A stretch of 33,354 nt of DNA from Leptolyngbyaceae cyanobacterium CRU_2_3 (GTDB lineage Bacteria > Cyanobacteriota > Cyanobacteriia > Elainellales > Elainellaceae), in NCBI GenBank assembly GCA_012034795.1, contig JAAUOQ010000003.1, positions 1-33,354 on the forward strand, read 5' to 3'. How positions within the stretch are numbered: the stretch's first letter is position 1; every line of letters begins with the position of its first letter. Position numbers and translations under genes: made by a program. Positions 17,795 through 27,274 of the stretch are shown here, piece after piece. The notes below the pieces were generated by a model. The model did no database searches. It had not been told where the DNA came from and saw only the letters and a program-made list of their open reading frames with translations.

Positions 17795-19048
17795 TACCGG
17801 ACGAACCTATCAAGATCCCTTACATGGGGCGATCACCCTCGATCGCAGTGATCCTACCGAAGCCTTACTCATCCAACTGATTGATACGCCTGTGTTCCAG
17901 CGGTTGCGGCGAATTCGCCAGCTTGGCCCTGCTAGTCTGACGTTTCATGGGGCAGAGTCTTCGCGATTCACTCATTCGCTAGGGGTTCTGGCGATCGCTC
18001 GGCGGGCTTTTGATCGGATTGCCGAAAGATACCTAGAACTGCGATATTTCCGTCCGGTAGTTCTCTGTGCAGCATTGTTGCATGATTTGGGGCACGGCCC
18101 GTTTAGCCACACCTGTGAGGAGGTGTTTGACAGCCACCATGAGCACTGGACAGAGCGGATTTTGCTGGAATTTGCTCCAGTACGAAATTTGCTGGATCAG
18201 TTTAGTCCCGATTTGCTGAATCAAGTCCAACAGGTCTATCACAAGCGTCATCCGATTCCCTTTGTGTGGCAACTTGTCAGCAGCCAGCTAGACTGCGATC
18301 GGCTCGACTACTTGATGCGCGACAGCTATTTTACAGGGGCATCCTACGGCAAATTGGATCTCGATCGTATCCTGATGGCTATGGACTACGATCCCCTAAC
18401 GCAACAATTAGTCGTTGCTAAAAAAGGGATGGCGGCGATTGAGCATTACCTGATCGTCCGCTATTTTATGTATGCCCAGGTCTATAACCACCCCAAAAAT
18501 TTAACGGCATCCTGGATCTTAGAAAAAGCCTTTTCGCCGAGCCAAAGCGCTGATCCCCGCAGGGCAATTGCCCGCTGATGACACCGTTACGGCTTGGCTC
18601 CAGCAAGACTGTAATCAATTGCCGCTACAGCAGTATCTAGAAGCAGATGATGGCGTGTTTGTGTACCATTACAACGCTGGCGTCACCATGCCGATCCACT
18701 GTTGGCTGATCTCTGTCGTCGATTTCTCGATCGCGACTTGCTAAAAGCCTTCGATGTGACAGAGCTTGTGCTAATCGGCAACAGCGACTATTACAAGCCA
18801 CTTACCAGAAACTCGCACAATTTGGGTTTCTGCCGGAATATTATGCAGGACTCAGAACCACCTGGAGCAAGGGCTACACGCTCTACCAGCGTGGCATTAA
18901 GCTGCAAGATGAATCTGGTTTACGAGAAATTAGCGACATTTCGCCTTTAGTCAAAACGCTCACCCAGCCCTGGCAGCGAAGTTGGTTACTTCATCCCAGA
19001 GAAGTGAACCCCGCCGAGTGGGTCGAACTGGTTGGCGAAGGTCATTAG
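17784..19048 (+). CDS. HD-domain phosphohydrolase (dNTPase-like), three frameshifts
   Basis: After repair this is a protein of about 421 residues. HD-superfamily metal ligands are visible: QLGPASLTFHGAESSRFTHS (His), LLHDLGHGPFSHTCE (His-Asp) and SSQLDCDRLDYLMRDS (distal Asp). This pattern fits the SAMHD1/dGTPase-like group that splits triphosphates from nucleotides. The substrate is untested. Three indels break the second half. There is an extra T in 18531-18534 (KAF | RRAKALIPAGQLPAD). One base is missing near 18672-18674 (VYHY | RWRHHADPLLADLCR) and one near 18779-18784 (LVLIGN | RLLQATYQKLAQ). The repaired tail ends EWVELVGEGH. The GTG start overlaps ctpA by 11 bp, so translation may be coupled. 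Confidence 0.85.
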
Positions 19049-19052
19049 GCGA

Positions 19053-19073
19053 GCGATGGGCTTAGCCCATCGC
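19053..19073. terminator. Hairpin between convergent HD gene and lectin-like gene
   Basis: GCGATGGGC and GCCCATCGC pair perfectly (9 bp) around TTA, 4 bp after the HD gene stop. A short T-containing tail (CTTTGTCC) follows. It probably serves as a terminator for one or both convergent genes. Confidence 0.7.
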
Positions 19074-19085
19074 CTTTGTCCTCAC

Positions 19086-20344
19086 TTAAGCAAAGTAATC
19101 TCCAGATGACAAACGCCCCTTTTTTGGGATCTCCTGACTTGTATTGCATACCTGTCACATCCGCCACTAAGTCAAGCTTGGGGGAAAAGGCAGATTTGTT
19201 GTCGTTGACTGACACGTAAGTCCGGCTGCCCAACCGAAAGAAAACAGCTTCGTTTGCCTTGAGTGCTTGAGCGTTTCGCTTTTTCTGATCTTTGTCGGCA
19301 TAGGCAAGTTTAGTCGCTTCTGTCAGGTTGCGAGCCTTGAGCTTGCCTGCATTAAACACACCCTTGGGCAATTGGATAGTGCTGAGATTGTTGTCAAAGT
19401 CGAGTTGGAAGCGATCGCCTTCCCCATAATTGAAATCAGTCACTTTAGAGAGCTTTTTAACTGTCGAGGATTTGAGAGCCGCAGCTTGAGAAGTACCAGC
19501 AAATACGAAGCGATCGCTCCTTTGCCACCGGTTACAGATCCACCGGGCGCGCCCACAATCACATCATTGGTTGCGGTTCCTGTTGTAGGTGCTCCAGTGC
19601 CATTGCCAATTATGAGAGCACCATCAAACTACCGACTACTGGCGTGCCGTCACTCGTGGTGATCTTGAAGCTACTAATCTCGTGAATGTTATTGAATAGA
19701 CCTGTAGAACCGGCAAAACCAAACTTCAGTGTGCTGGGTAAAGCTAGCTTGCCATCCTTATCGAGATTTCCAGCACCGATGACGTTGAGCGCAATTAGCT
19801 TTTCTCCAGTCTCAAAAATATTATTGTTGTTTAAGTCAACTTGAACACTCAGATCACCAGTTGGCGTTAGGTCAACTTGTGCACGACGCTTAGAGTTGGC
19901 AGCAGTTGCTTGTGATCCGGGATTGTCTAGGCTGACGGGCAGTGTCCCAGTACCAGCCAAGAAATTGTAACCATTGGTCTGACTCCCTCTCACGGCGATG
20001 GCATCTGGTGCAAAGCCGCTACCGCCTACACGTCCTTCTATAGCAGTAGAAAAGTTACCAAATTCATCAAATCCGACACCCAGATAACCTCCTGCAATAC
20101 CAGGTGTATTTTTATCAGTTCTGGGAGCGTACCCCAAAGAACCGCCAAAACCACCCGCTTGCGAGGGAGACTGGGAACCGTCAATAAACAGTAATCCAAA
20201 CCCATCGCCACCCGTGCCGCCGTAGGAGGAGAAGTCAAAACTAATCGATACCCCTTTACTGACATCAATGGATGTACTGAAGAGTTTGAGCAGACTTTGC
20301 TCGTTGACAGCATCGGTTAGTCTCAAAATGTCAGAACTTGCCAT
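19086..20344 (-). CDS. Lectin-like secreted surface protein with cyanobacterial C-terminal domain (three frameshifts)
   Basis: After repair this is a protein of about 419 residues. The N-terminal 240 or so (SISFDFSSYGGTGGDGFGLL, GFGGSLGYAP, GGYLGVGFDEFGNFS) look like an L-type lectin/concanavalin beta-sandwich. A short Gly-rich spacer (GAPGGSVTGGKG) follows. The last 120 residues or so (DRFVFAGTSQAAALKSSTVK, VTDFNYGEGDRFQLDFDNNL, NEAVFFRLGSRTYVSVND, LVADVTG, SGDYFA end) match a C-terminal domain I recall as 'bluetail', seen on cyanobacterial surface proteins. Break points are 19626-19628 (one base short), 19515-19522 (one base short) and the C4T6 run 19116-19125 (one base long). There is no classical signal peptide, so export may be type I. 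Confidence 0.78.
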
Positions 20345-20896
20345 GGTTGATACTCGTAGAATTCAAAGTGGAAGGTTAACCAGAAAAAGAAAGATTATTG
20401 AGAAAAATGACTTCTAAATCATTGAATCCTTGTTTAGATTGGGTTAGCGATAGCTACTAGGAATGAAGTAGAAGAATTTTCTCAATTGGAAACATAGCGA
20501 ATTGGATAAACCATTCGCAGTCAAAATCTGAACCAATGAAGAAGCTTTTTGGGAAGGCAGATCTGACGTTTTACAACGTATGCTATTTAGCAATTAACAG
20601 TCTTTAACTGCTGAATAGGTTGCCCATTAGTTAATTTTCAGAAAAGCACAATCCAGATATCAAGGTTTTGCAAATCGTCGGGTTTCGAGTCACGTTAAAG
20701 CGTGATGAGTGACTCGTTAATAACAATGGATGAGAGAGCAATATTTCAGCTTTAACCAAAGATTATTCAGGCGATGGAAACTGATTTAGCAATCAATGCT
20801 TAGCTCGATATTTAAACCTTCATATATTGTCAAAACTTCACAAATGATCCTCCTTTATCCTCTGATAATCCTATCCTGCTGTTCTTGTAGAACCAT

Positions 20897-20920
20897 TGCG
20901 ATTGGCGATCGCCAATCGCA
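20897..20920. repeat. Perfect 24-bp palindrome centred on HIP1 octamer core
   Basis: The whole 24-bp stretch equals its own reverse complement, with GGCGATCGCC at its centre and ATTGG/CCAAT arms. HIP1 is normally 8-10 bp, so the symmetry here extends well beyond it. Confidence 0.9.
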
Positions 20921-21198
20921 TACCGCCAATTACATATAGACGTTCTGTCTCCAACTAAACTCAGCAGAGTTGCAGCCAAATCTCGTAGCTCTCAGTGTCA
21001 TTACGTACAGTTTGGAACAGATCTCAAAAGGTTTTAAAAAAAAATCAGTAGACTCATCGAAGATTAATCAGAAGAAGTAGCTGAATAAAATCGAGGTAAA
21101 GTTTCCCGATCAGATTCAAAGGTCAAATAATTAGAACCTTAACTGTTAGACGATCAACTAGATAGTCAACAGCTAGAGCAACTGTAGAAGATTGACAA

Positions 21199-21215
21199 AT
21201 AATACCAATTTGAAT
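21199..21215. repeat. 17-bp repeat, copy 1
   Basis: ATAATACCAATTTGAAT occurs here and again at 28653-28669 on the same strand. Both copies are intergenic, about 7.4 kb apart. Confidence 0.9.
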
Positions 21216-21304
21216 TAGCACCGCAAATAATTTGCGATTGCTATATCTACTAGACTTTTCTGCAACGCAAAGCCAGTCATAGATGAGGCACAACGCCGGG
21301 CGAC

Positions 21305-23037
21305 TTACCGCAATTTATTCTGCTCAATAAAATCCATCAGTGCATCATATTTGGGTGAGCCTGCCTGATCGACATATTCTAAAGCCCCCCAACTTCCCCA
21401 TTTACTCGGTTCGGCAATATCCGAAAAATGCATTAACAAAGTTCCGCCCGCTTGCTTCCAGCTATTCAGCAAATTCATATAGTGGGTATGCATTTCTGGA
21501 CGGCGATTTAGCTCAACAAAGAAGCGGGTGAGCTTATCATTACCTTGATTGCCCACAATATGTTGACCCGCTTCGTAGGAAACTAGCCTTAGCCCTTTTT
21601 CCTGAGCCACTTTCGCGTGATACAAAAAGCCCCCATAAATGTCCTGAACATTGCCGCCGAACTGACTTTTATCCCCCAGTTGTTCCAGAGCTTTAGTAAA
21701 GCCGCCATCGGTGCTTTGGAGCCAGGACTCTACCACCTTCTCATTTTCCGGTGCTCCTAGCTGGCCGCTAATATATCCAGTCACGGCATAGGCATCCCCA
21801 TGTTGATAGCAAGGGGTATTTCCTTCAGCCACCCAATACGAGCAATCTAAGATTCCTCCTTCTAAGCCTTCCCAAGCGGTTTGGGTGGCCAAAACTGCGA
21901 CTACACGACTTTTTTCTGCTCCAAACTCCGCTTTCCAAATATCTGCCATTTGAGCCGATCGCATCCCATACCACTGGACAAAAGCATCGCCTTTATCGCC
22001 CCATCGGGCTTTTCCTTGCTCTAAGGCATAGTGCGACTGCGGAAATGACCAATTCCAGACTTCGTTGGAAAGCTCAACGTAGGCTTTTAGATGAGGCTCA
22101 AGCCGCTGCTTGACTAAACGGGCAAAATTACGGATGTAATCATCGGTTGCCTTATGGGACAGATTGAACCAGGGATCGGCACCGAGCCGATTGGCCAACT
22201 CAATCATGATTTCCAGAGGGACACCCTTGCCGATCGCGTAGGAGTAATCTTCGACTTTGGGGCGATCACTCCACTCGCTTTGCTCTGTGGCATTGGTGTT
22301 CATCCAATCCATGAACCGCAGCGCACTGAATTTTTGAGTTTTTTGAATAAAGGCTGGATTAAAAATTTCAGTTTGATAGGTTTGTTCATGGGCGATCGGC
22401 ACCACTCGAATATTGCGGATGTAGTTACCCGTTTTTTGCGGATCGGTGGCAGTAATAATCAATGGATACCTTCACCATCATTGGCAAAGTGAGTATCAAT
22501 CACGTCTCTGCCAGGTTTAGAAGCCGCTTCGTCTTTAGTGGCATCATAGACATATTCGATCGTGCCTTCGCCGTCATACAGCACGACATATCTGCCTTCG
22601 GGAAATTTGCCGCTACCGCCAAACAGGATAGTCCGGACGCGCGTATACTCTGGCGCATCGGCGGGTGCAGGTAAAGATTTTACCCAGCCCTGTTCGTCTA
22701 AATCGAGTTTGTCAACTTCTCCGGTGTCCCACTCCCCTCGGCATCCAGTTTCACCATTGACGCATTGCGGAATCCAAACGCGGGCACTCTTAAAGGCATC
22801 TAAAAATGGCACTTCTGTGGACCAATCGTTCACGCTGTTGAGATTGGTGCCGATCGCCAGTTTACCTCCAGACCTATCTAATCCGCCTGCCCCACTGTCC
22901 TGGATTGGCGCAGGCGGTAGTACAGCCAGCCGAGAACAAGCCAAACTCAAGGCCAACGTCAGGCAGAATAGACTGAACCAGGCGATCGCCTTGAGCATCA
23001 TTCCTTGCCGTCCTGAGAGTCCAAAAAATTGCAACAT
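21305..23037 (-). CDS. Lipoprotein resembling clan GH-A glycosidases (one frameshift)
   Basis: After repair this is a protein of about 577 residues. A lipobox-like signal (FCLTLALSLAC) suggests a membrane lipoprotein. The N-terminal part (GTNLNSVNDWSTEVPFLDAF) and the linker GRYVVLYDGEGTIEYVYDA precede a barrel-like region. Two Glu residues fit the clan GH-A pattern: about Glu326 in YVELSNEVWNW (Asn-Glu acid/base) and about Glu489 in RLVSYEAGQH (nucleophile). The two halves meet at 22459-22462, where an AA pair is one base short (GEGIH | LIITATDPQKTGNYIRNI). No exact GH family can be assigned. It lies 122 bp downstream of rfbB on the same strand. A role in cutting or remodelling a surface polysaccharide is inference. 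Confidence 0.75.
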
Positions 23038-23124
23038 CCTAGATTACCGCCTGCTAGCAAACTTTCTCACTCTCTCAGGTAGAGATCGGGGCTTATGCCT
23101 AAAGTTTAGCTCTAGACTTGAAGC

Positions 23125-23167
23125 ACAAGCTTTAGGTACAAGCTTTAGGCATACAAGCTTTAGGCAT
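23125..23167. repeat. Three tandem copies of ACAAGCTTTAGGCAT across the rfbB stop
   Basis: Units lie at 23125-23137 (shorter, ending GGT), 23138-23152 and 23153-23167. The last unit supplies the final codons and stop of rfbB (KVYA-stop), so the repeat array grew from or into the gene end. Confidence 0.9.
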
Positions 23168-24242
23168 ACACTTTGCGGTAGTACTCTTGATATTCTTGAG
23201 AGAGTAAGGGCTGCCACCAATCTTGATGAGTTAAATACCATTGGACGGTACGGCGCAACCCTTCTTCGACGGTTACGGCTGGAGTCCAACCCAACTCAGT
23301 TTTGATCTTGGTTGCATCGATCGCATAGCGGCGATCGTGTCCTGGGCGATCTTTGACAAAGGTGATCAGATCACGAGACGGGCGCACAGGCAAAGCTGGC
23401 GCGAGTTCGTCCATTAGGTCACAAAGCAAATGAACCAGGTCAATGTTTTTGACTTCGTTATTGCCACCAATATTGTAGGTTTCGCCGACTGTACCTCGGT
23501 GGATGACCGCATCAATCGCGCTGCAATGATCTCCCACATACAGCCAATCCCGGACATTTTGCCCATCGCCATACACGGGCAGTGGCTTGCCCATGAGAAT
23601 ATTGATCCCCATGAGTGGGATCAGCTTTTCGGGGAAGTGATAAGGCCCATAATTATTCGAGCAATTGGTCATCAGCGTCGGTAACCCATAGGTGTGGTAG
23701 TAGGCACGCACGAGATGGTCGCTGCCTGCCTTGGACGCCGAATAAGGGCTGTTGGGCGCATAGGGCGTGGTTTCGCTAAACGCAGGATCATCGGGGCCAA
23801 GGCTGCCATACACCTCATCGGTGGAGACATGATGAAACCGATAGTTGGTGGGCTGCCCTGCCTGATTCCAGTGCTGTCGGAAGGCTTCTAGCAGCGTAAA
23901 GGTGCCAACAACGTTGGTTTGGACAAACGCCCCTGGGCCTAAAATGGAGCGATCGACATGGGATTCTGCGGCAAAGTGAACCACCATATCGATCGCTTCT
24001 TCTTGAAGCAGCGCGTCGATCAATAGGCGATCGCAAATATCTCCCTGGACAAACCGTAGATTGGTATGTCCGTCTAGGCTGGACAAGTTATGGCGATTGC
24101 CCGCATAGGTGAGGGCATCTAAAACAATGAGGCGATCGCCAGGGTACTGATTACACCAGTGATGTACAAAATTGGAGCCGATGAACCCTGCCCCGCCTGT
24201 GACAATAATCCGTCGTGGTTCTCTTAATTCACTCTGTTGCAT
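23160..24242 (-). CDS. rfbB: dTDP-glucose 4,6-dehydratase
   Basis: This 360-residue short-chain dehydratase (RmlB) converts dTDP-glucose to dTDP-4-keto-6-deoxyglucose, the second step of dTDP-L-rhamnose synthesis. The NAD-binding [18 protein letters not shown], catalytic STDEVYG (Thr-Asp-Glu) and [10 protein letters not shown] (Tyr-x3-Lys) are all intact. [18 protein letters not shown] and DHCSAIDAV are typical. The start is ATG at 24242. It follows rfbA by 59 bp on the same strand and is the last rhamnose gene of the operon. This gene has no frameshift. Confidence 0.98.
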   Translation of the reverse strand: MQQSELREPRRIIVTGGAGFIGSNFVHHWCNQYPGDRLIVLDALTYAGNRHNLSSLDGHTNLRFVQGDICDRLLIDALLQEEAIDMVVHFAAESHVDRSILGPGAFVQTNVVGTFTLLEAFRQHWNQAGQPTNYRFHHVSTDEVYGSLGPDDPAFSETTPYAPNSPYSASKAGSDHLVRAYYHTYGLPTLMTNCSNNYGPYHFPEKLIPLMGINILMGKPLPVYGDGQNVRDWLYVGDHCSAIDAVIHRGTVGETYNIGGNNEVKNIDLVHLLCDLMDELAPALPVRPSRDLITFVKDRPGHDRRYAIDATKIKTELGWTPAVTVEEGLRRTVQWYLTHQDWWQPLLSQEYQEYYRKVYA

Positions 24243-24301
24243 ATCAATTAGGGTTCTAGCTCACTTCAGAAAATTCAATGATTCATCCGGTCTGAGCTGC
24301 C

Positions 24302-25374
24302 TTAAGATAGCTCAATCTTGCAATCGTCTCCAATCATGAATCGGAGGGCTTTAGGGCGTCTAGAAGCTGCCTCTAAATGCGCTCTTTGCCCAATGACACT
24401 GTCTACAATGCGTTGATGAATTCCTTCAACCTTTGCGCCTTCCAAAATTACGCTATGTTCCAAGTCAGCTTCGATCAGCGTCACCCGATCTGCCACACTG
24501 CTGTAAGGCCCAATAAAGCAATTTTCTAGATGGCAGTTCTTGCCAATGGTGACGGGACCGCGAATCGTGCAGTTTACGACTTTGGAGCCTTCCCCAATTT
24601 GCACCCTGCCAATAATTTGGCTCTGCTCATCGATCTCGCCTTCCACATTCGATTCTAGGCAGGTGTCTAGAATCACCCGGTTTGCTTCCAGCAGATCGTC
24701 TTTTTTACCCGTGTCTAGCCACCAGCCTCGAATTTGACGAGCTTCTACGGGTTTTGCCAGTTAATCAGCGCTTGGATGGCATCGGTAATTTCCAGTTCAC
24801 CTCTGGGGGAGGGTTGGATAGAAGCGATCGCATCGTGAATCACCGGAGAGAAAATATAAATCCCGACTAGCGCCAAGTTAGAAGGCGGCACCTTGGGCTT
24901 CTCGACCAGTCTGAGCAATTTACCCGCTCCGTCCACTTCAGCCACCCCAAACGAACTGGGGTTAGGAACTGGGCAGAGCAGCGTCAAAGCATCCAGGCTA
25001 TGGATGGCAAATTGTTCTAAAAACAGGGTTAGTTCGCTCTGGACTAAGTTGTCGCCTAAGTACATGACAAAGGGCGCATCTCCCAAGAAGGGTTGGGCGA
25101 TCTTAACAGCATGGGCCAGACCAGCAGGTTGATCTTGCAAGATGTAGGTGATCTTTGCCCCGAAGAGGCTGCCATCCCCCGTTTTAGCTTTGACCTCTTC
25201 CCCCGTTTCAGGGCTAATAATAATACCGATCTCCGTAATGCCAGCTTCACAGATCGATTCAATGCCGTACCAAAGGATAGGTTTGTTAGCGACTGGCACC
25301 AACTGTTTGGCACCGGTATAAGTCAGTGGGCGTAGACGGGTGCCTCGACCGCCTGAGAGAATGATTGCTTTCAT
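24302..25374 (-). CDS. rfbA: Glucose-1-phosphate thymidylyltransferase, long form (one frameshift)
   Basis: After repair this is 357 residues, the length of the long RmlA form with a C-terminal left-handed beta-helix. The catalytic part has [27 protein letters not shown] and [19 protein letters not shown]. The C-terminal part has hexapeptide-like turns ([30 protein letters not shown]). It makes dTDP-glucose from glucose-1-phosphate and dTTP, the first step of dTDP-rhamnose synthesis. A base is missing at about 24747-24751: LINWQNP should run into [20 protein letters not shown]. The start ATG overlaps the rfbD stop by 4 bp (ATGA), indicating coupled translation. Confidence 0.95.
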
Positions 25375-26306
25375 GAGTGGGTCAATGAATAAAGTTCAGA
25401 GAGCATTGGACGGAGGCTCTGCCGCCAATGGCGCGGCGGAGCTTGCAAGACAGCCGATATCTTTTGACAGGCGAGCGCCGAATAGGCAGGACGCTGAGTG
25501 GGGGTAGGATACTCAGCCGTTGTAATAGGAATAACTTGCTTGAGCTTGAGCGGAAATCCTAGGGCTTCAGCTTCTTCAAAGATGGCAACTGCGAAGTCGT
25601 ACCAACTGGTGATACCGCTATTGGTAAAGTGATAGATCCCATTGGGGGCGATCGCATCAGGTGCTGCCGCATTTGGGGCCGCCTCTAGAAAATGAGGAGA
25701 CAGGGTGGCGATCGCCTCAGCAATATCGGTAGTCCAAGTTGGCGTTCCGACCTGATCTGCTACGACTCGGACTGAGTCGCGATCGGCTCCTAGCCGCAAC
25801 ATAGTTTTAACGAAATTACCTTTACCCCGTGAGCCATATACCCAAGCTGTTCTGAGAATGGCATAGCGAAACTGTGGGGAGCGATCGGCTACTCGTTGAA
25901 TCCCTTCTTCACCGATCAGCTTGGACTGTCCATAGATACTGATTGGGTTGGGGCGATCTAGTTCGGTATAGGGCGTATTTTTGCAGCCATCGAAGACATA
26001 ATCTGTCGAAATATGGATGAGGTTAGCCCCAATTTGTTGGGCGGTTTCTGCCATGACTGTTGGGGCTTCAGCATTGATGGCTTTAGCCAAATCGATTTCA
26101 GTTTCGGCTTTATCTACTGCCGTGTAGGCTGCTGCATTGACAATTAGACTAGGCTGAGTTGTTTGGATCAGTTGACGAATGCGATCGGGTTCAGTCAAGT
26201 CCAACTCTTCTCTGGAGACACTCGTGACTTGAGCGACGGAGGCAAGTGTTTGTTGCAATTCCTGCCCGACTTGTCCGGCTCCACCTATCAGCAAGATATG
26301 CTTCAT
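25371..26306 (-). CDS. rfbD: dTDP-4-dehydrorhamnose reductase
   Basis: This 311-residue NAD(P)H-dependent reductase (RmlD) makes the last step to dTDP-L-rhamnose. It has the nucleotide-binding [13 protein letters not shown], the [12 protein letters not shown] segment, [10 protein letters not shown], and the catalytic YGQSKLIGE (Tyr-x3-Lys). The C-terminal [17 protein letters not shown] is typical of RmlD. An extra Ala/Pro-rich patch ([16 protein letters not shown]) is inserted before it. It overlaps rfbA by 4 bp and follows rfbC by 131 bp. This gene is intact. Confidence 0.97.
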   Translation of the reverse strand: MKHILLIGGAGQVGQELQQTLASVAQVTSVSREELDLTEPDRIRQLIQTTQPSLIVNAAAYTAVDKAETEIDLAKAINAEAPTVMAETAQQIGANLIHISTDYVFDGCKNTPYTELDRPNPISIYGQSKLIGEEGIQRVADRSPQFRYAILRTAWVYGSRGKGNFVKTMLRLGADRDSVRVVADQVGTPTWTTDIAEAIATLSPHFLEAAPNAAAPDAIAPNGIYHFTNSGITSWYDFAVAIFEEAEALGFPLKLKQVIPITTAEYPTPTQRPAYSALACQKISAVLQAPPRHWRQSLRPMLSELYSLTHS

Positions 26307-26437
26307 TTCGATTCCCTTAGCAGTTTAAATCACCTAATCTGGAGGATTTGATCTACAAGAATGACGGGCATTATGGGGTGCAATTGAGCCTTTAAAGTTT
26401 GAGACTAACCGAGGGGGATAGGGTTAGCGGTTGCTGC

Positions 26438-26997
26438 TCAGGCGAATACCTCTGCCGTTTGCAAAGGAAGACCTGCCAGATCTTTAGCAGTCAGAATCGG
26501 CTCTTCAGTGAATGGCCAGGCGATCGCCAAATCTGGATCATTCCAAAGCAGACAGCGCTCATGCATCGGAGCATAATAATCCGTAGTTTTGTATAAGACT
26601 TCTGCACCATCCGAGAGTGATAGAAATCCGTGGGCAAACCCTGCTGGGATCCAGAGTTGGCGCTTGTTCTCGGCACTGAGTTCGCAACTGACCCACTGCC
26701 CAAAGGTTGGAGAACTCTTTCGCAAATCTACTGCCACATCCCAAACAGATCCCGCAACCACACGAACTAGCTTGCCTTGTGCCTGCTGAATCTGATAATG
26801 CAAGCCTCTTAAAACATGGCGAGCCGAGCAGGACTGGTTATCTTGAACAAAGCGAACCCCTTCACCCGTTTTGTCCATACCCGTTTTTCTATAAAAGCTT
26901 TCTCATTAAAACTTTCGTAGAAAAAGCCTCGATGATCTGAAAAGACGCGAGGCTCAATAATTAGAACTTCAGGAATTTCAGTTGGGAGAATATTCAT
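26438..26997 (-). CDS. rfbC: dTDP-4-dehydrorhamnose 3,5-epimerase (one frameshift)
   Basis: After repair this is 186 residues, the usual RmlC length. The start MNILPTEIPEVLIIEPRVFS at ATG 26997 follows a GAGAGG ribosome site. The cupin core has the active-site His in VLRGLHYQIQ, and later GKLVRVVAGSVWDVAVDLR and WIPAGFAHGFLSL. The run at 26884-26888 is one base short: EKAFIEK should continue TGMDKTGEGVRFVQDNQ. RmlC inverts C3 and C5 of the 4-keto sugar, the third step to dTDP-rhamnose. It is the first gene of rfbC-D-A-B. Confidence 0.95.
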
Positions 26998-27274
26998 AGC
27001 AACCTCTCACTCTCAATTGACGTTCAATAAATTCATACTCTCTACATCCCTGCTGGCAATAATTCCTTTGATTAGAACGGTTTGAGTTCTTGATGGAGCC
27101 GAAAAAGCCTCAATTCATAGAAACCAGGATTAATTTACGTAGATACTCGGAAATTTGAGCGTAGCCCCGCATATCCTAGCCAATCTCTAGCAGACATCAC
27201 AGGGGACACCCCCAAGCATTTATTCAGTCTTTACAATCGTTTCTATTTGTTGTAAAGGCGATAAACTCTGGTAA
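26998..27274. promoter_or_regulatory. Upstream region of the rhamnose operon
   Basis: This 277-bp gap separates the GT2 gene (upstream, same strand) from rfbC. It should hold the rfb operon promoter and the end of the GT2 transcript. I see no convincing -35/-10 pair or terminator hairpin. Confidence 0.3.

Larger units (their letters stand above)
20345..21304. other. Gene-poor region of about 960 bp
   Basis: I see no coding frame with family features on either strand. The stretch is A/T-rich. It holds an 8-bp inverted repeat at 20686-20693 with 20709-20716, the 24-bp palindrome at 20897-20920 and one copy of a 17-bp repeat at 21199-21215. It is the upstream region of the lectin-like gene and the downstream region of the GH-like gene. 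A long leader or a non-coding RNA is possible but not shown. Confidence 0.5.

Noticed and set aside
22562-23305. 247-residue + strand frame
   Set aside because: It is antisense to the GH-like lipoprotein and the end of rfbB, both with clear family motifs. The Ser/Pro/Leu-rich product is typical of a shadow frame.
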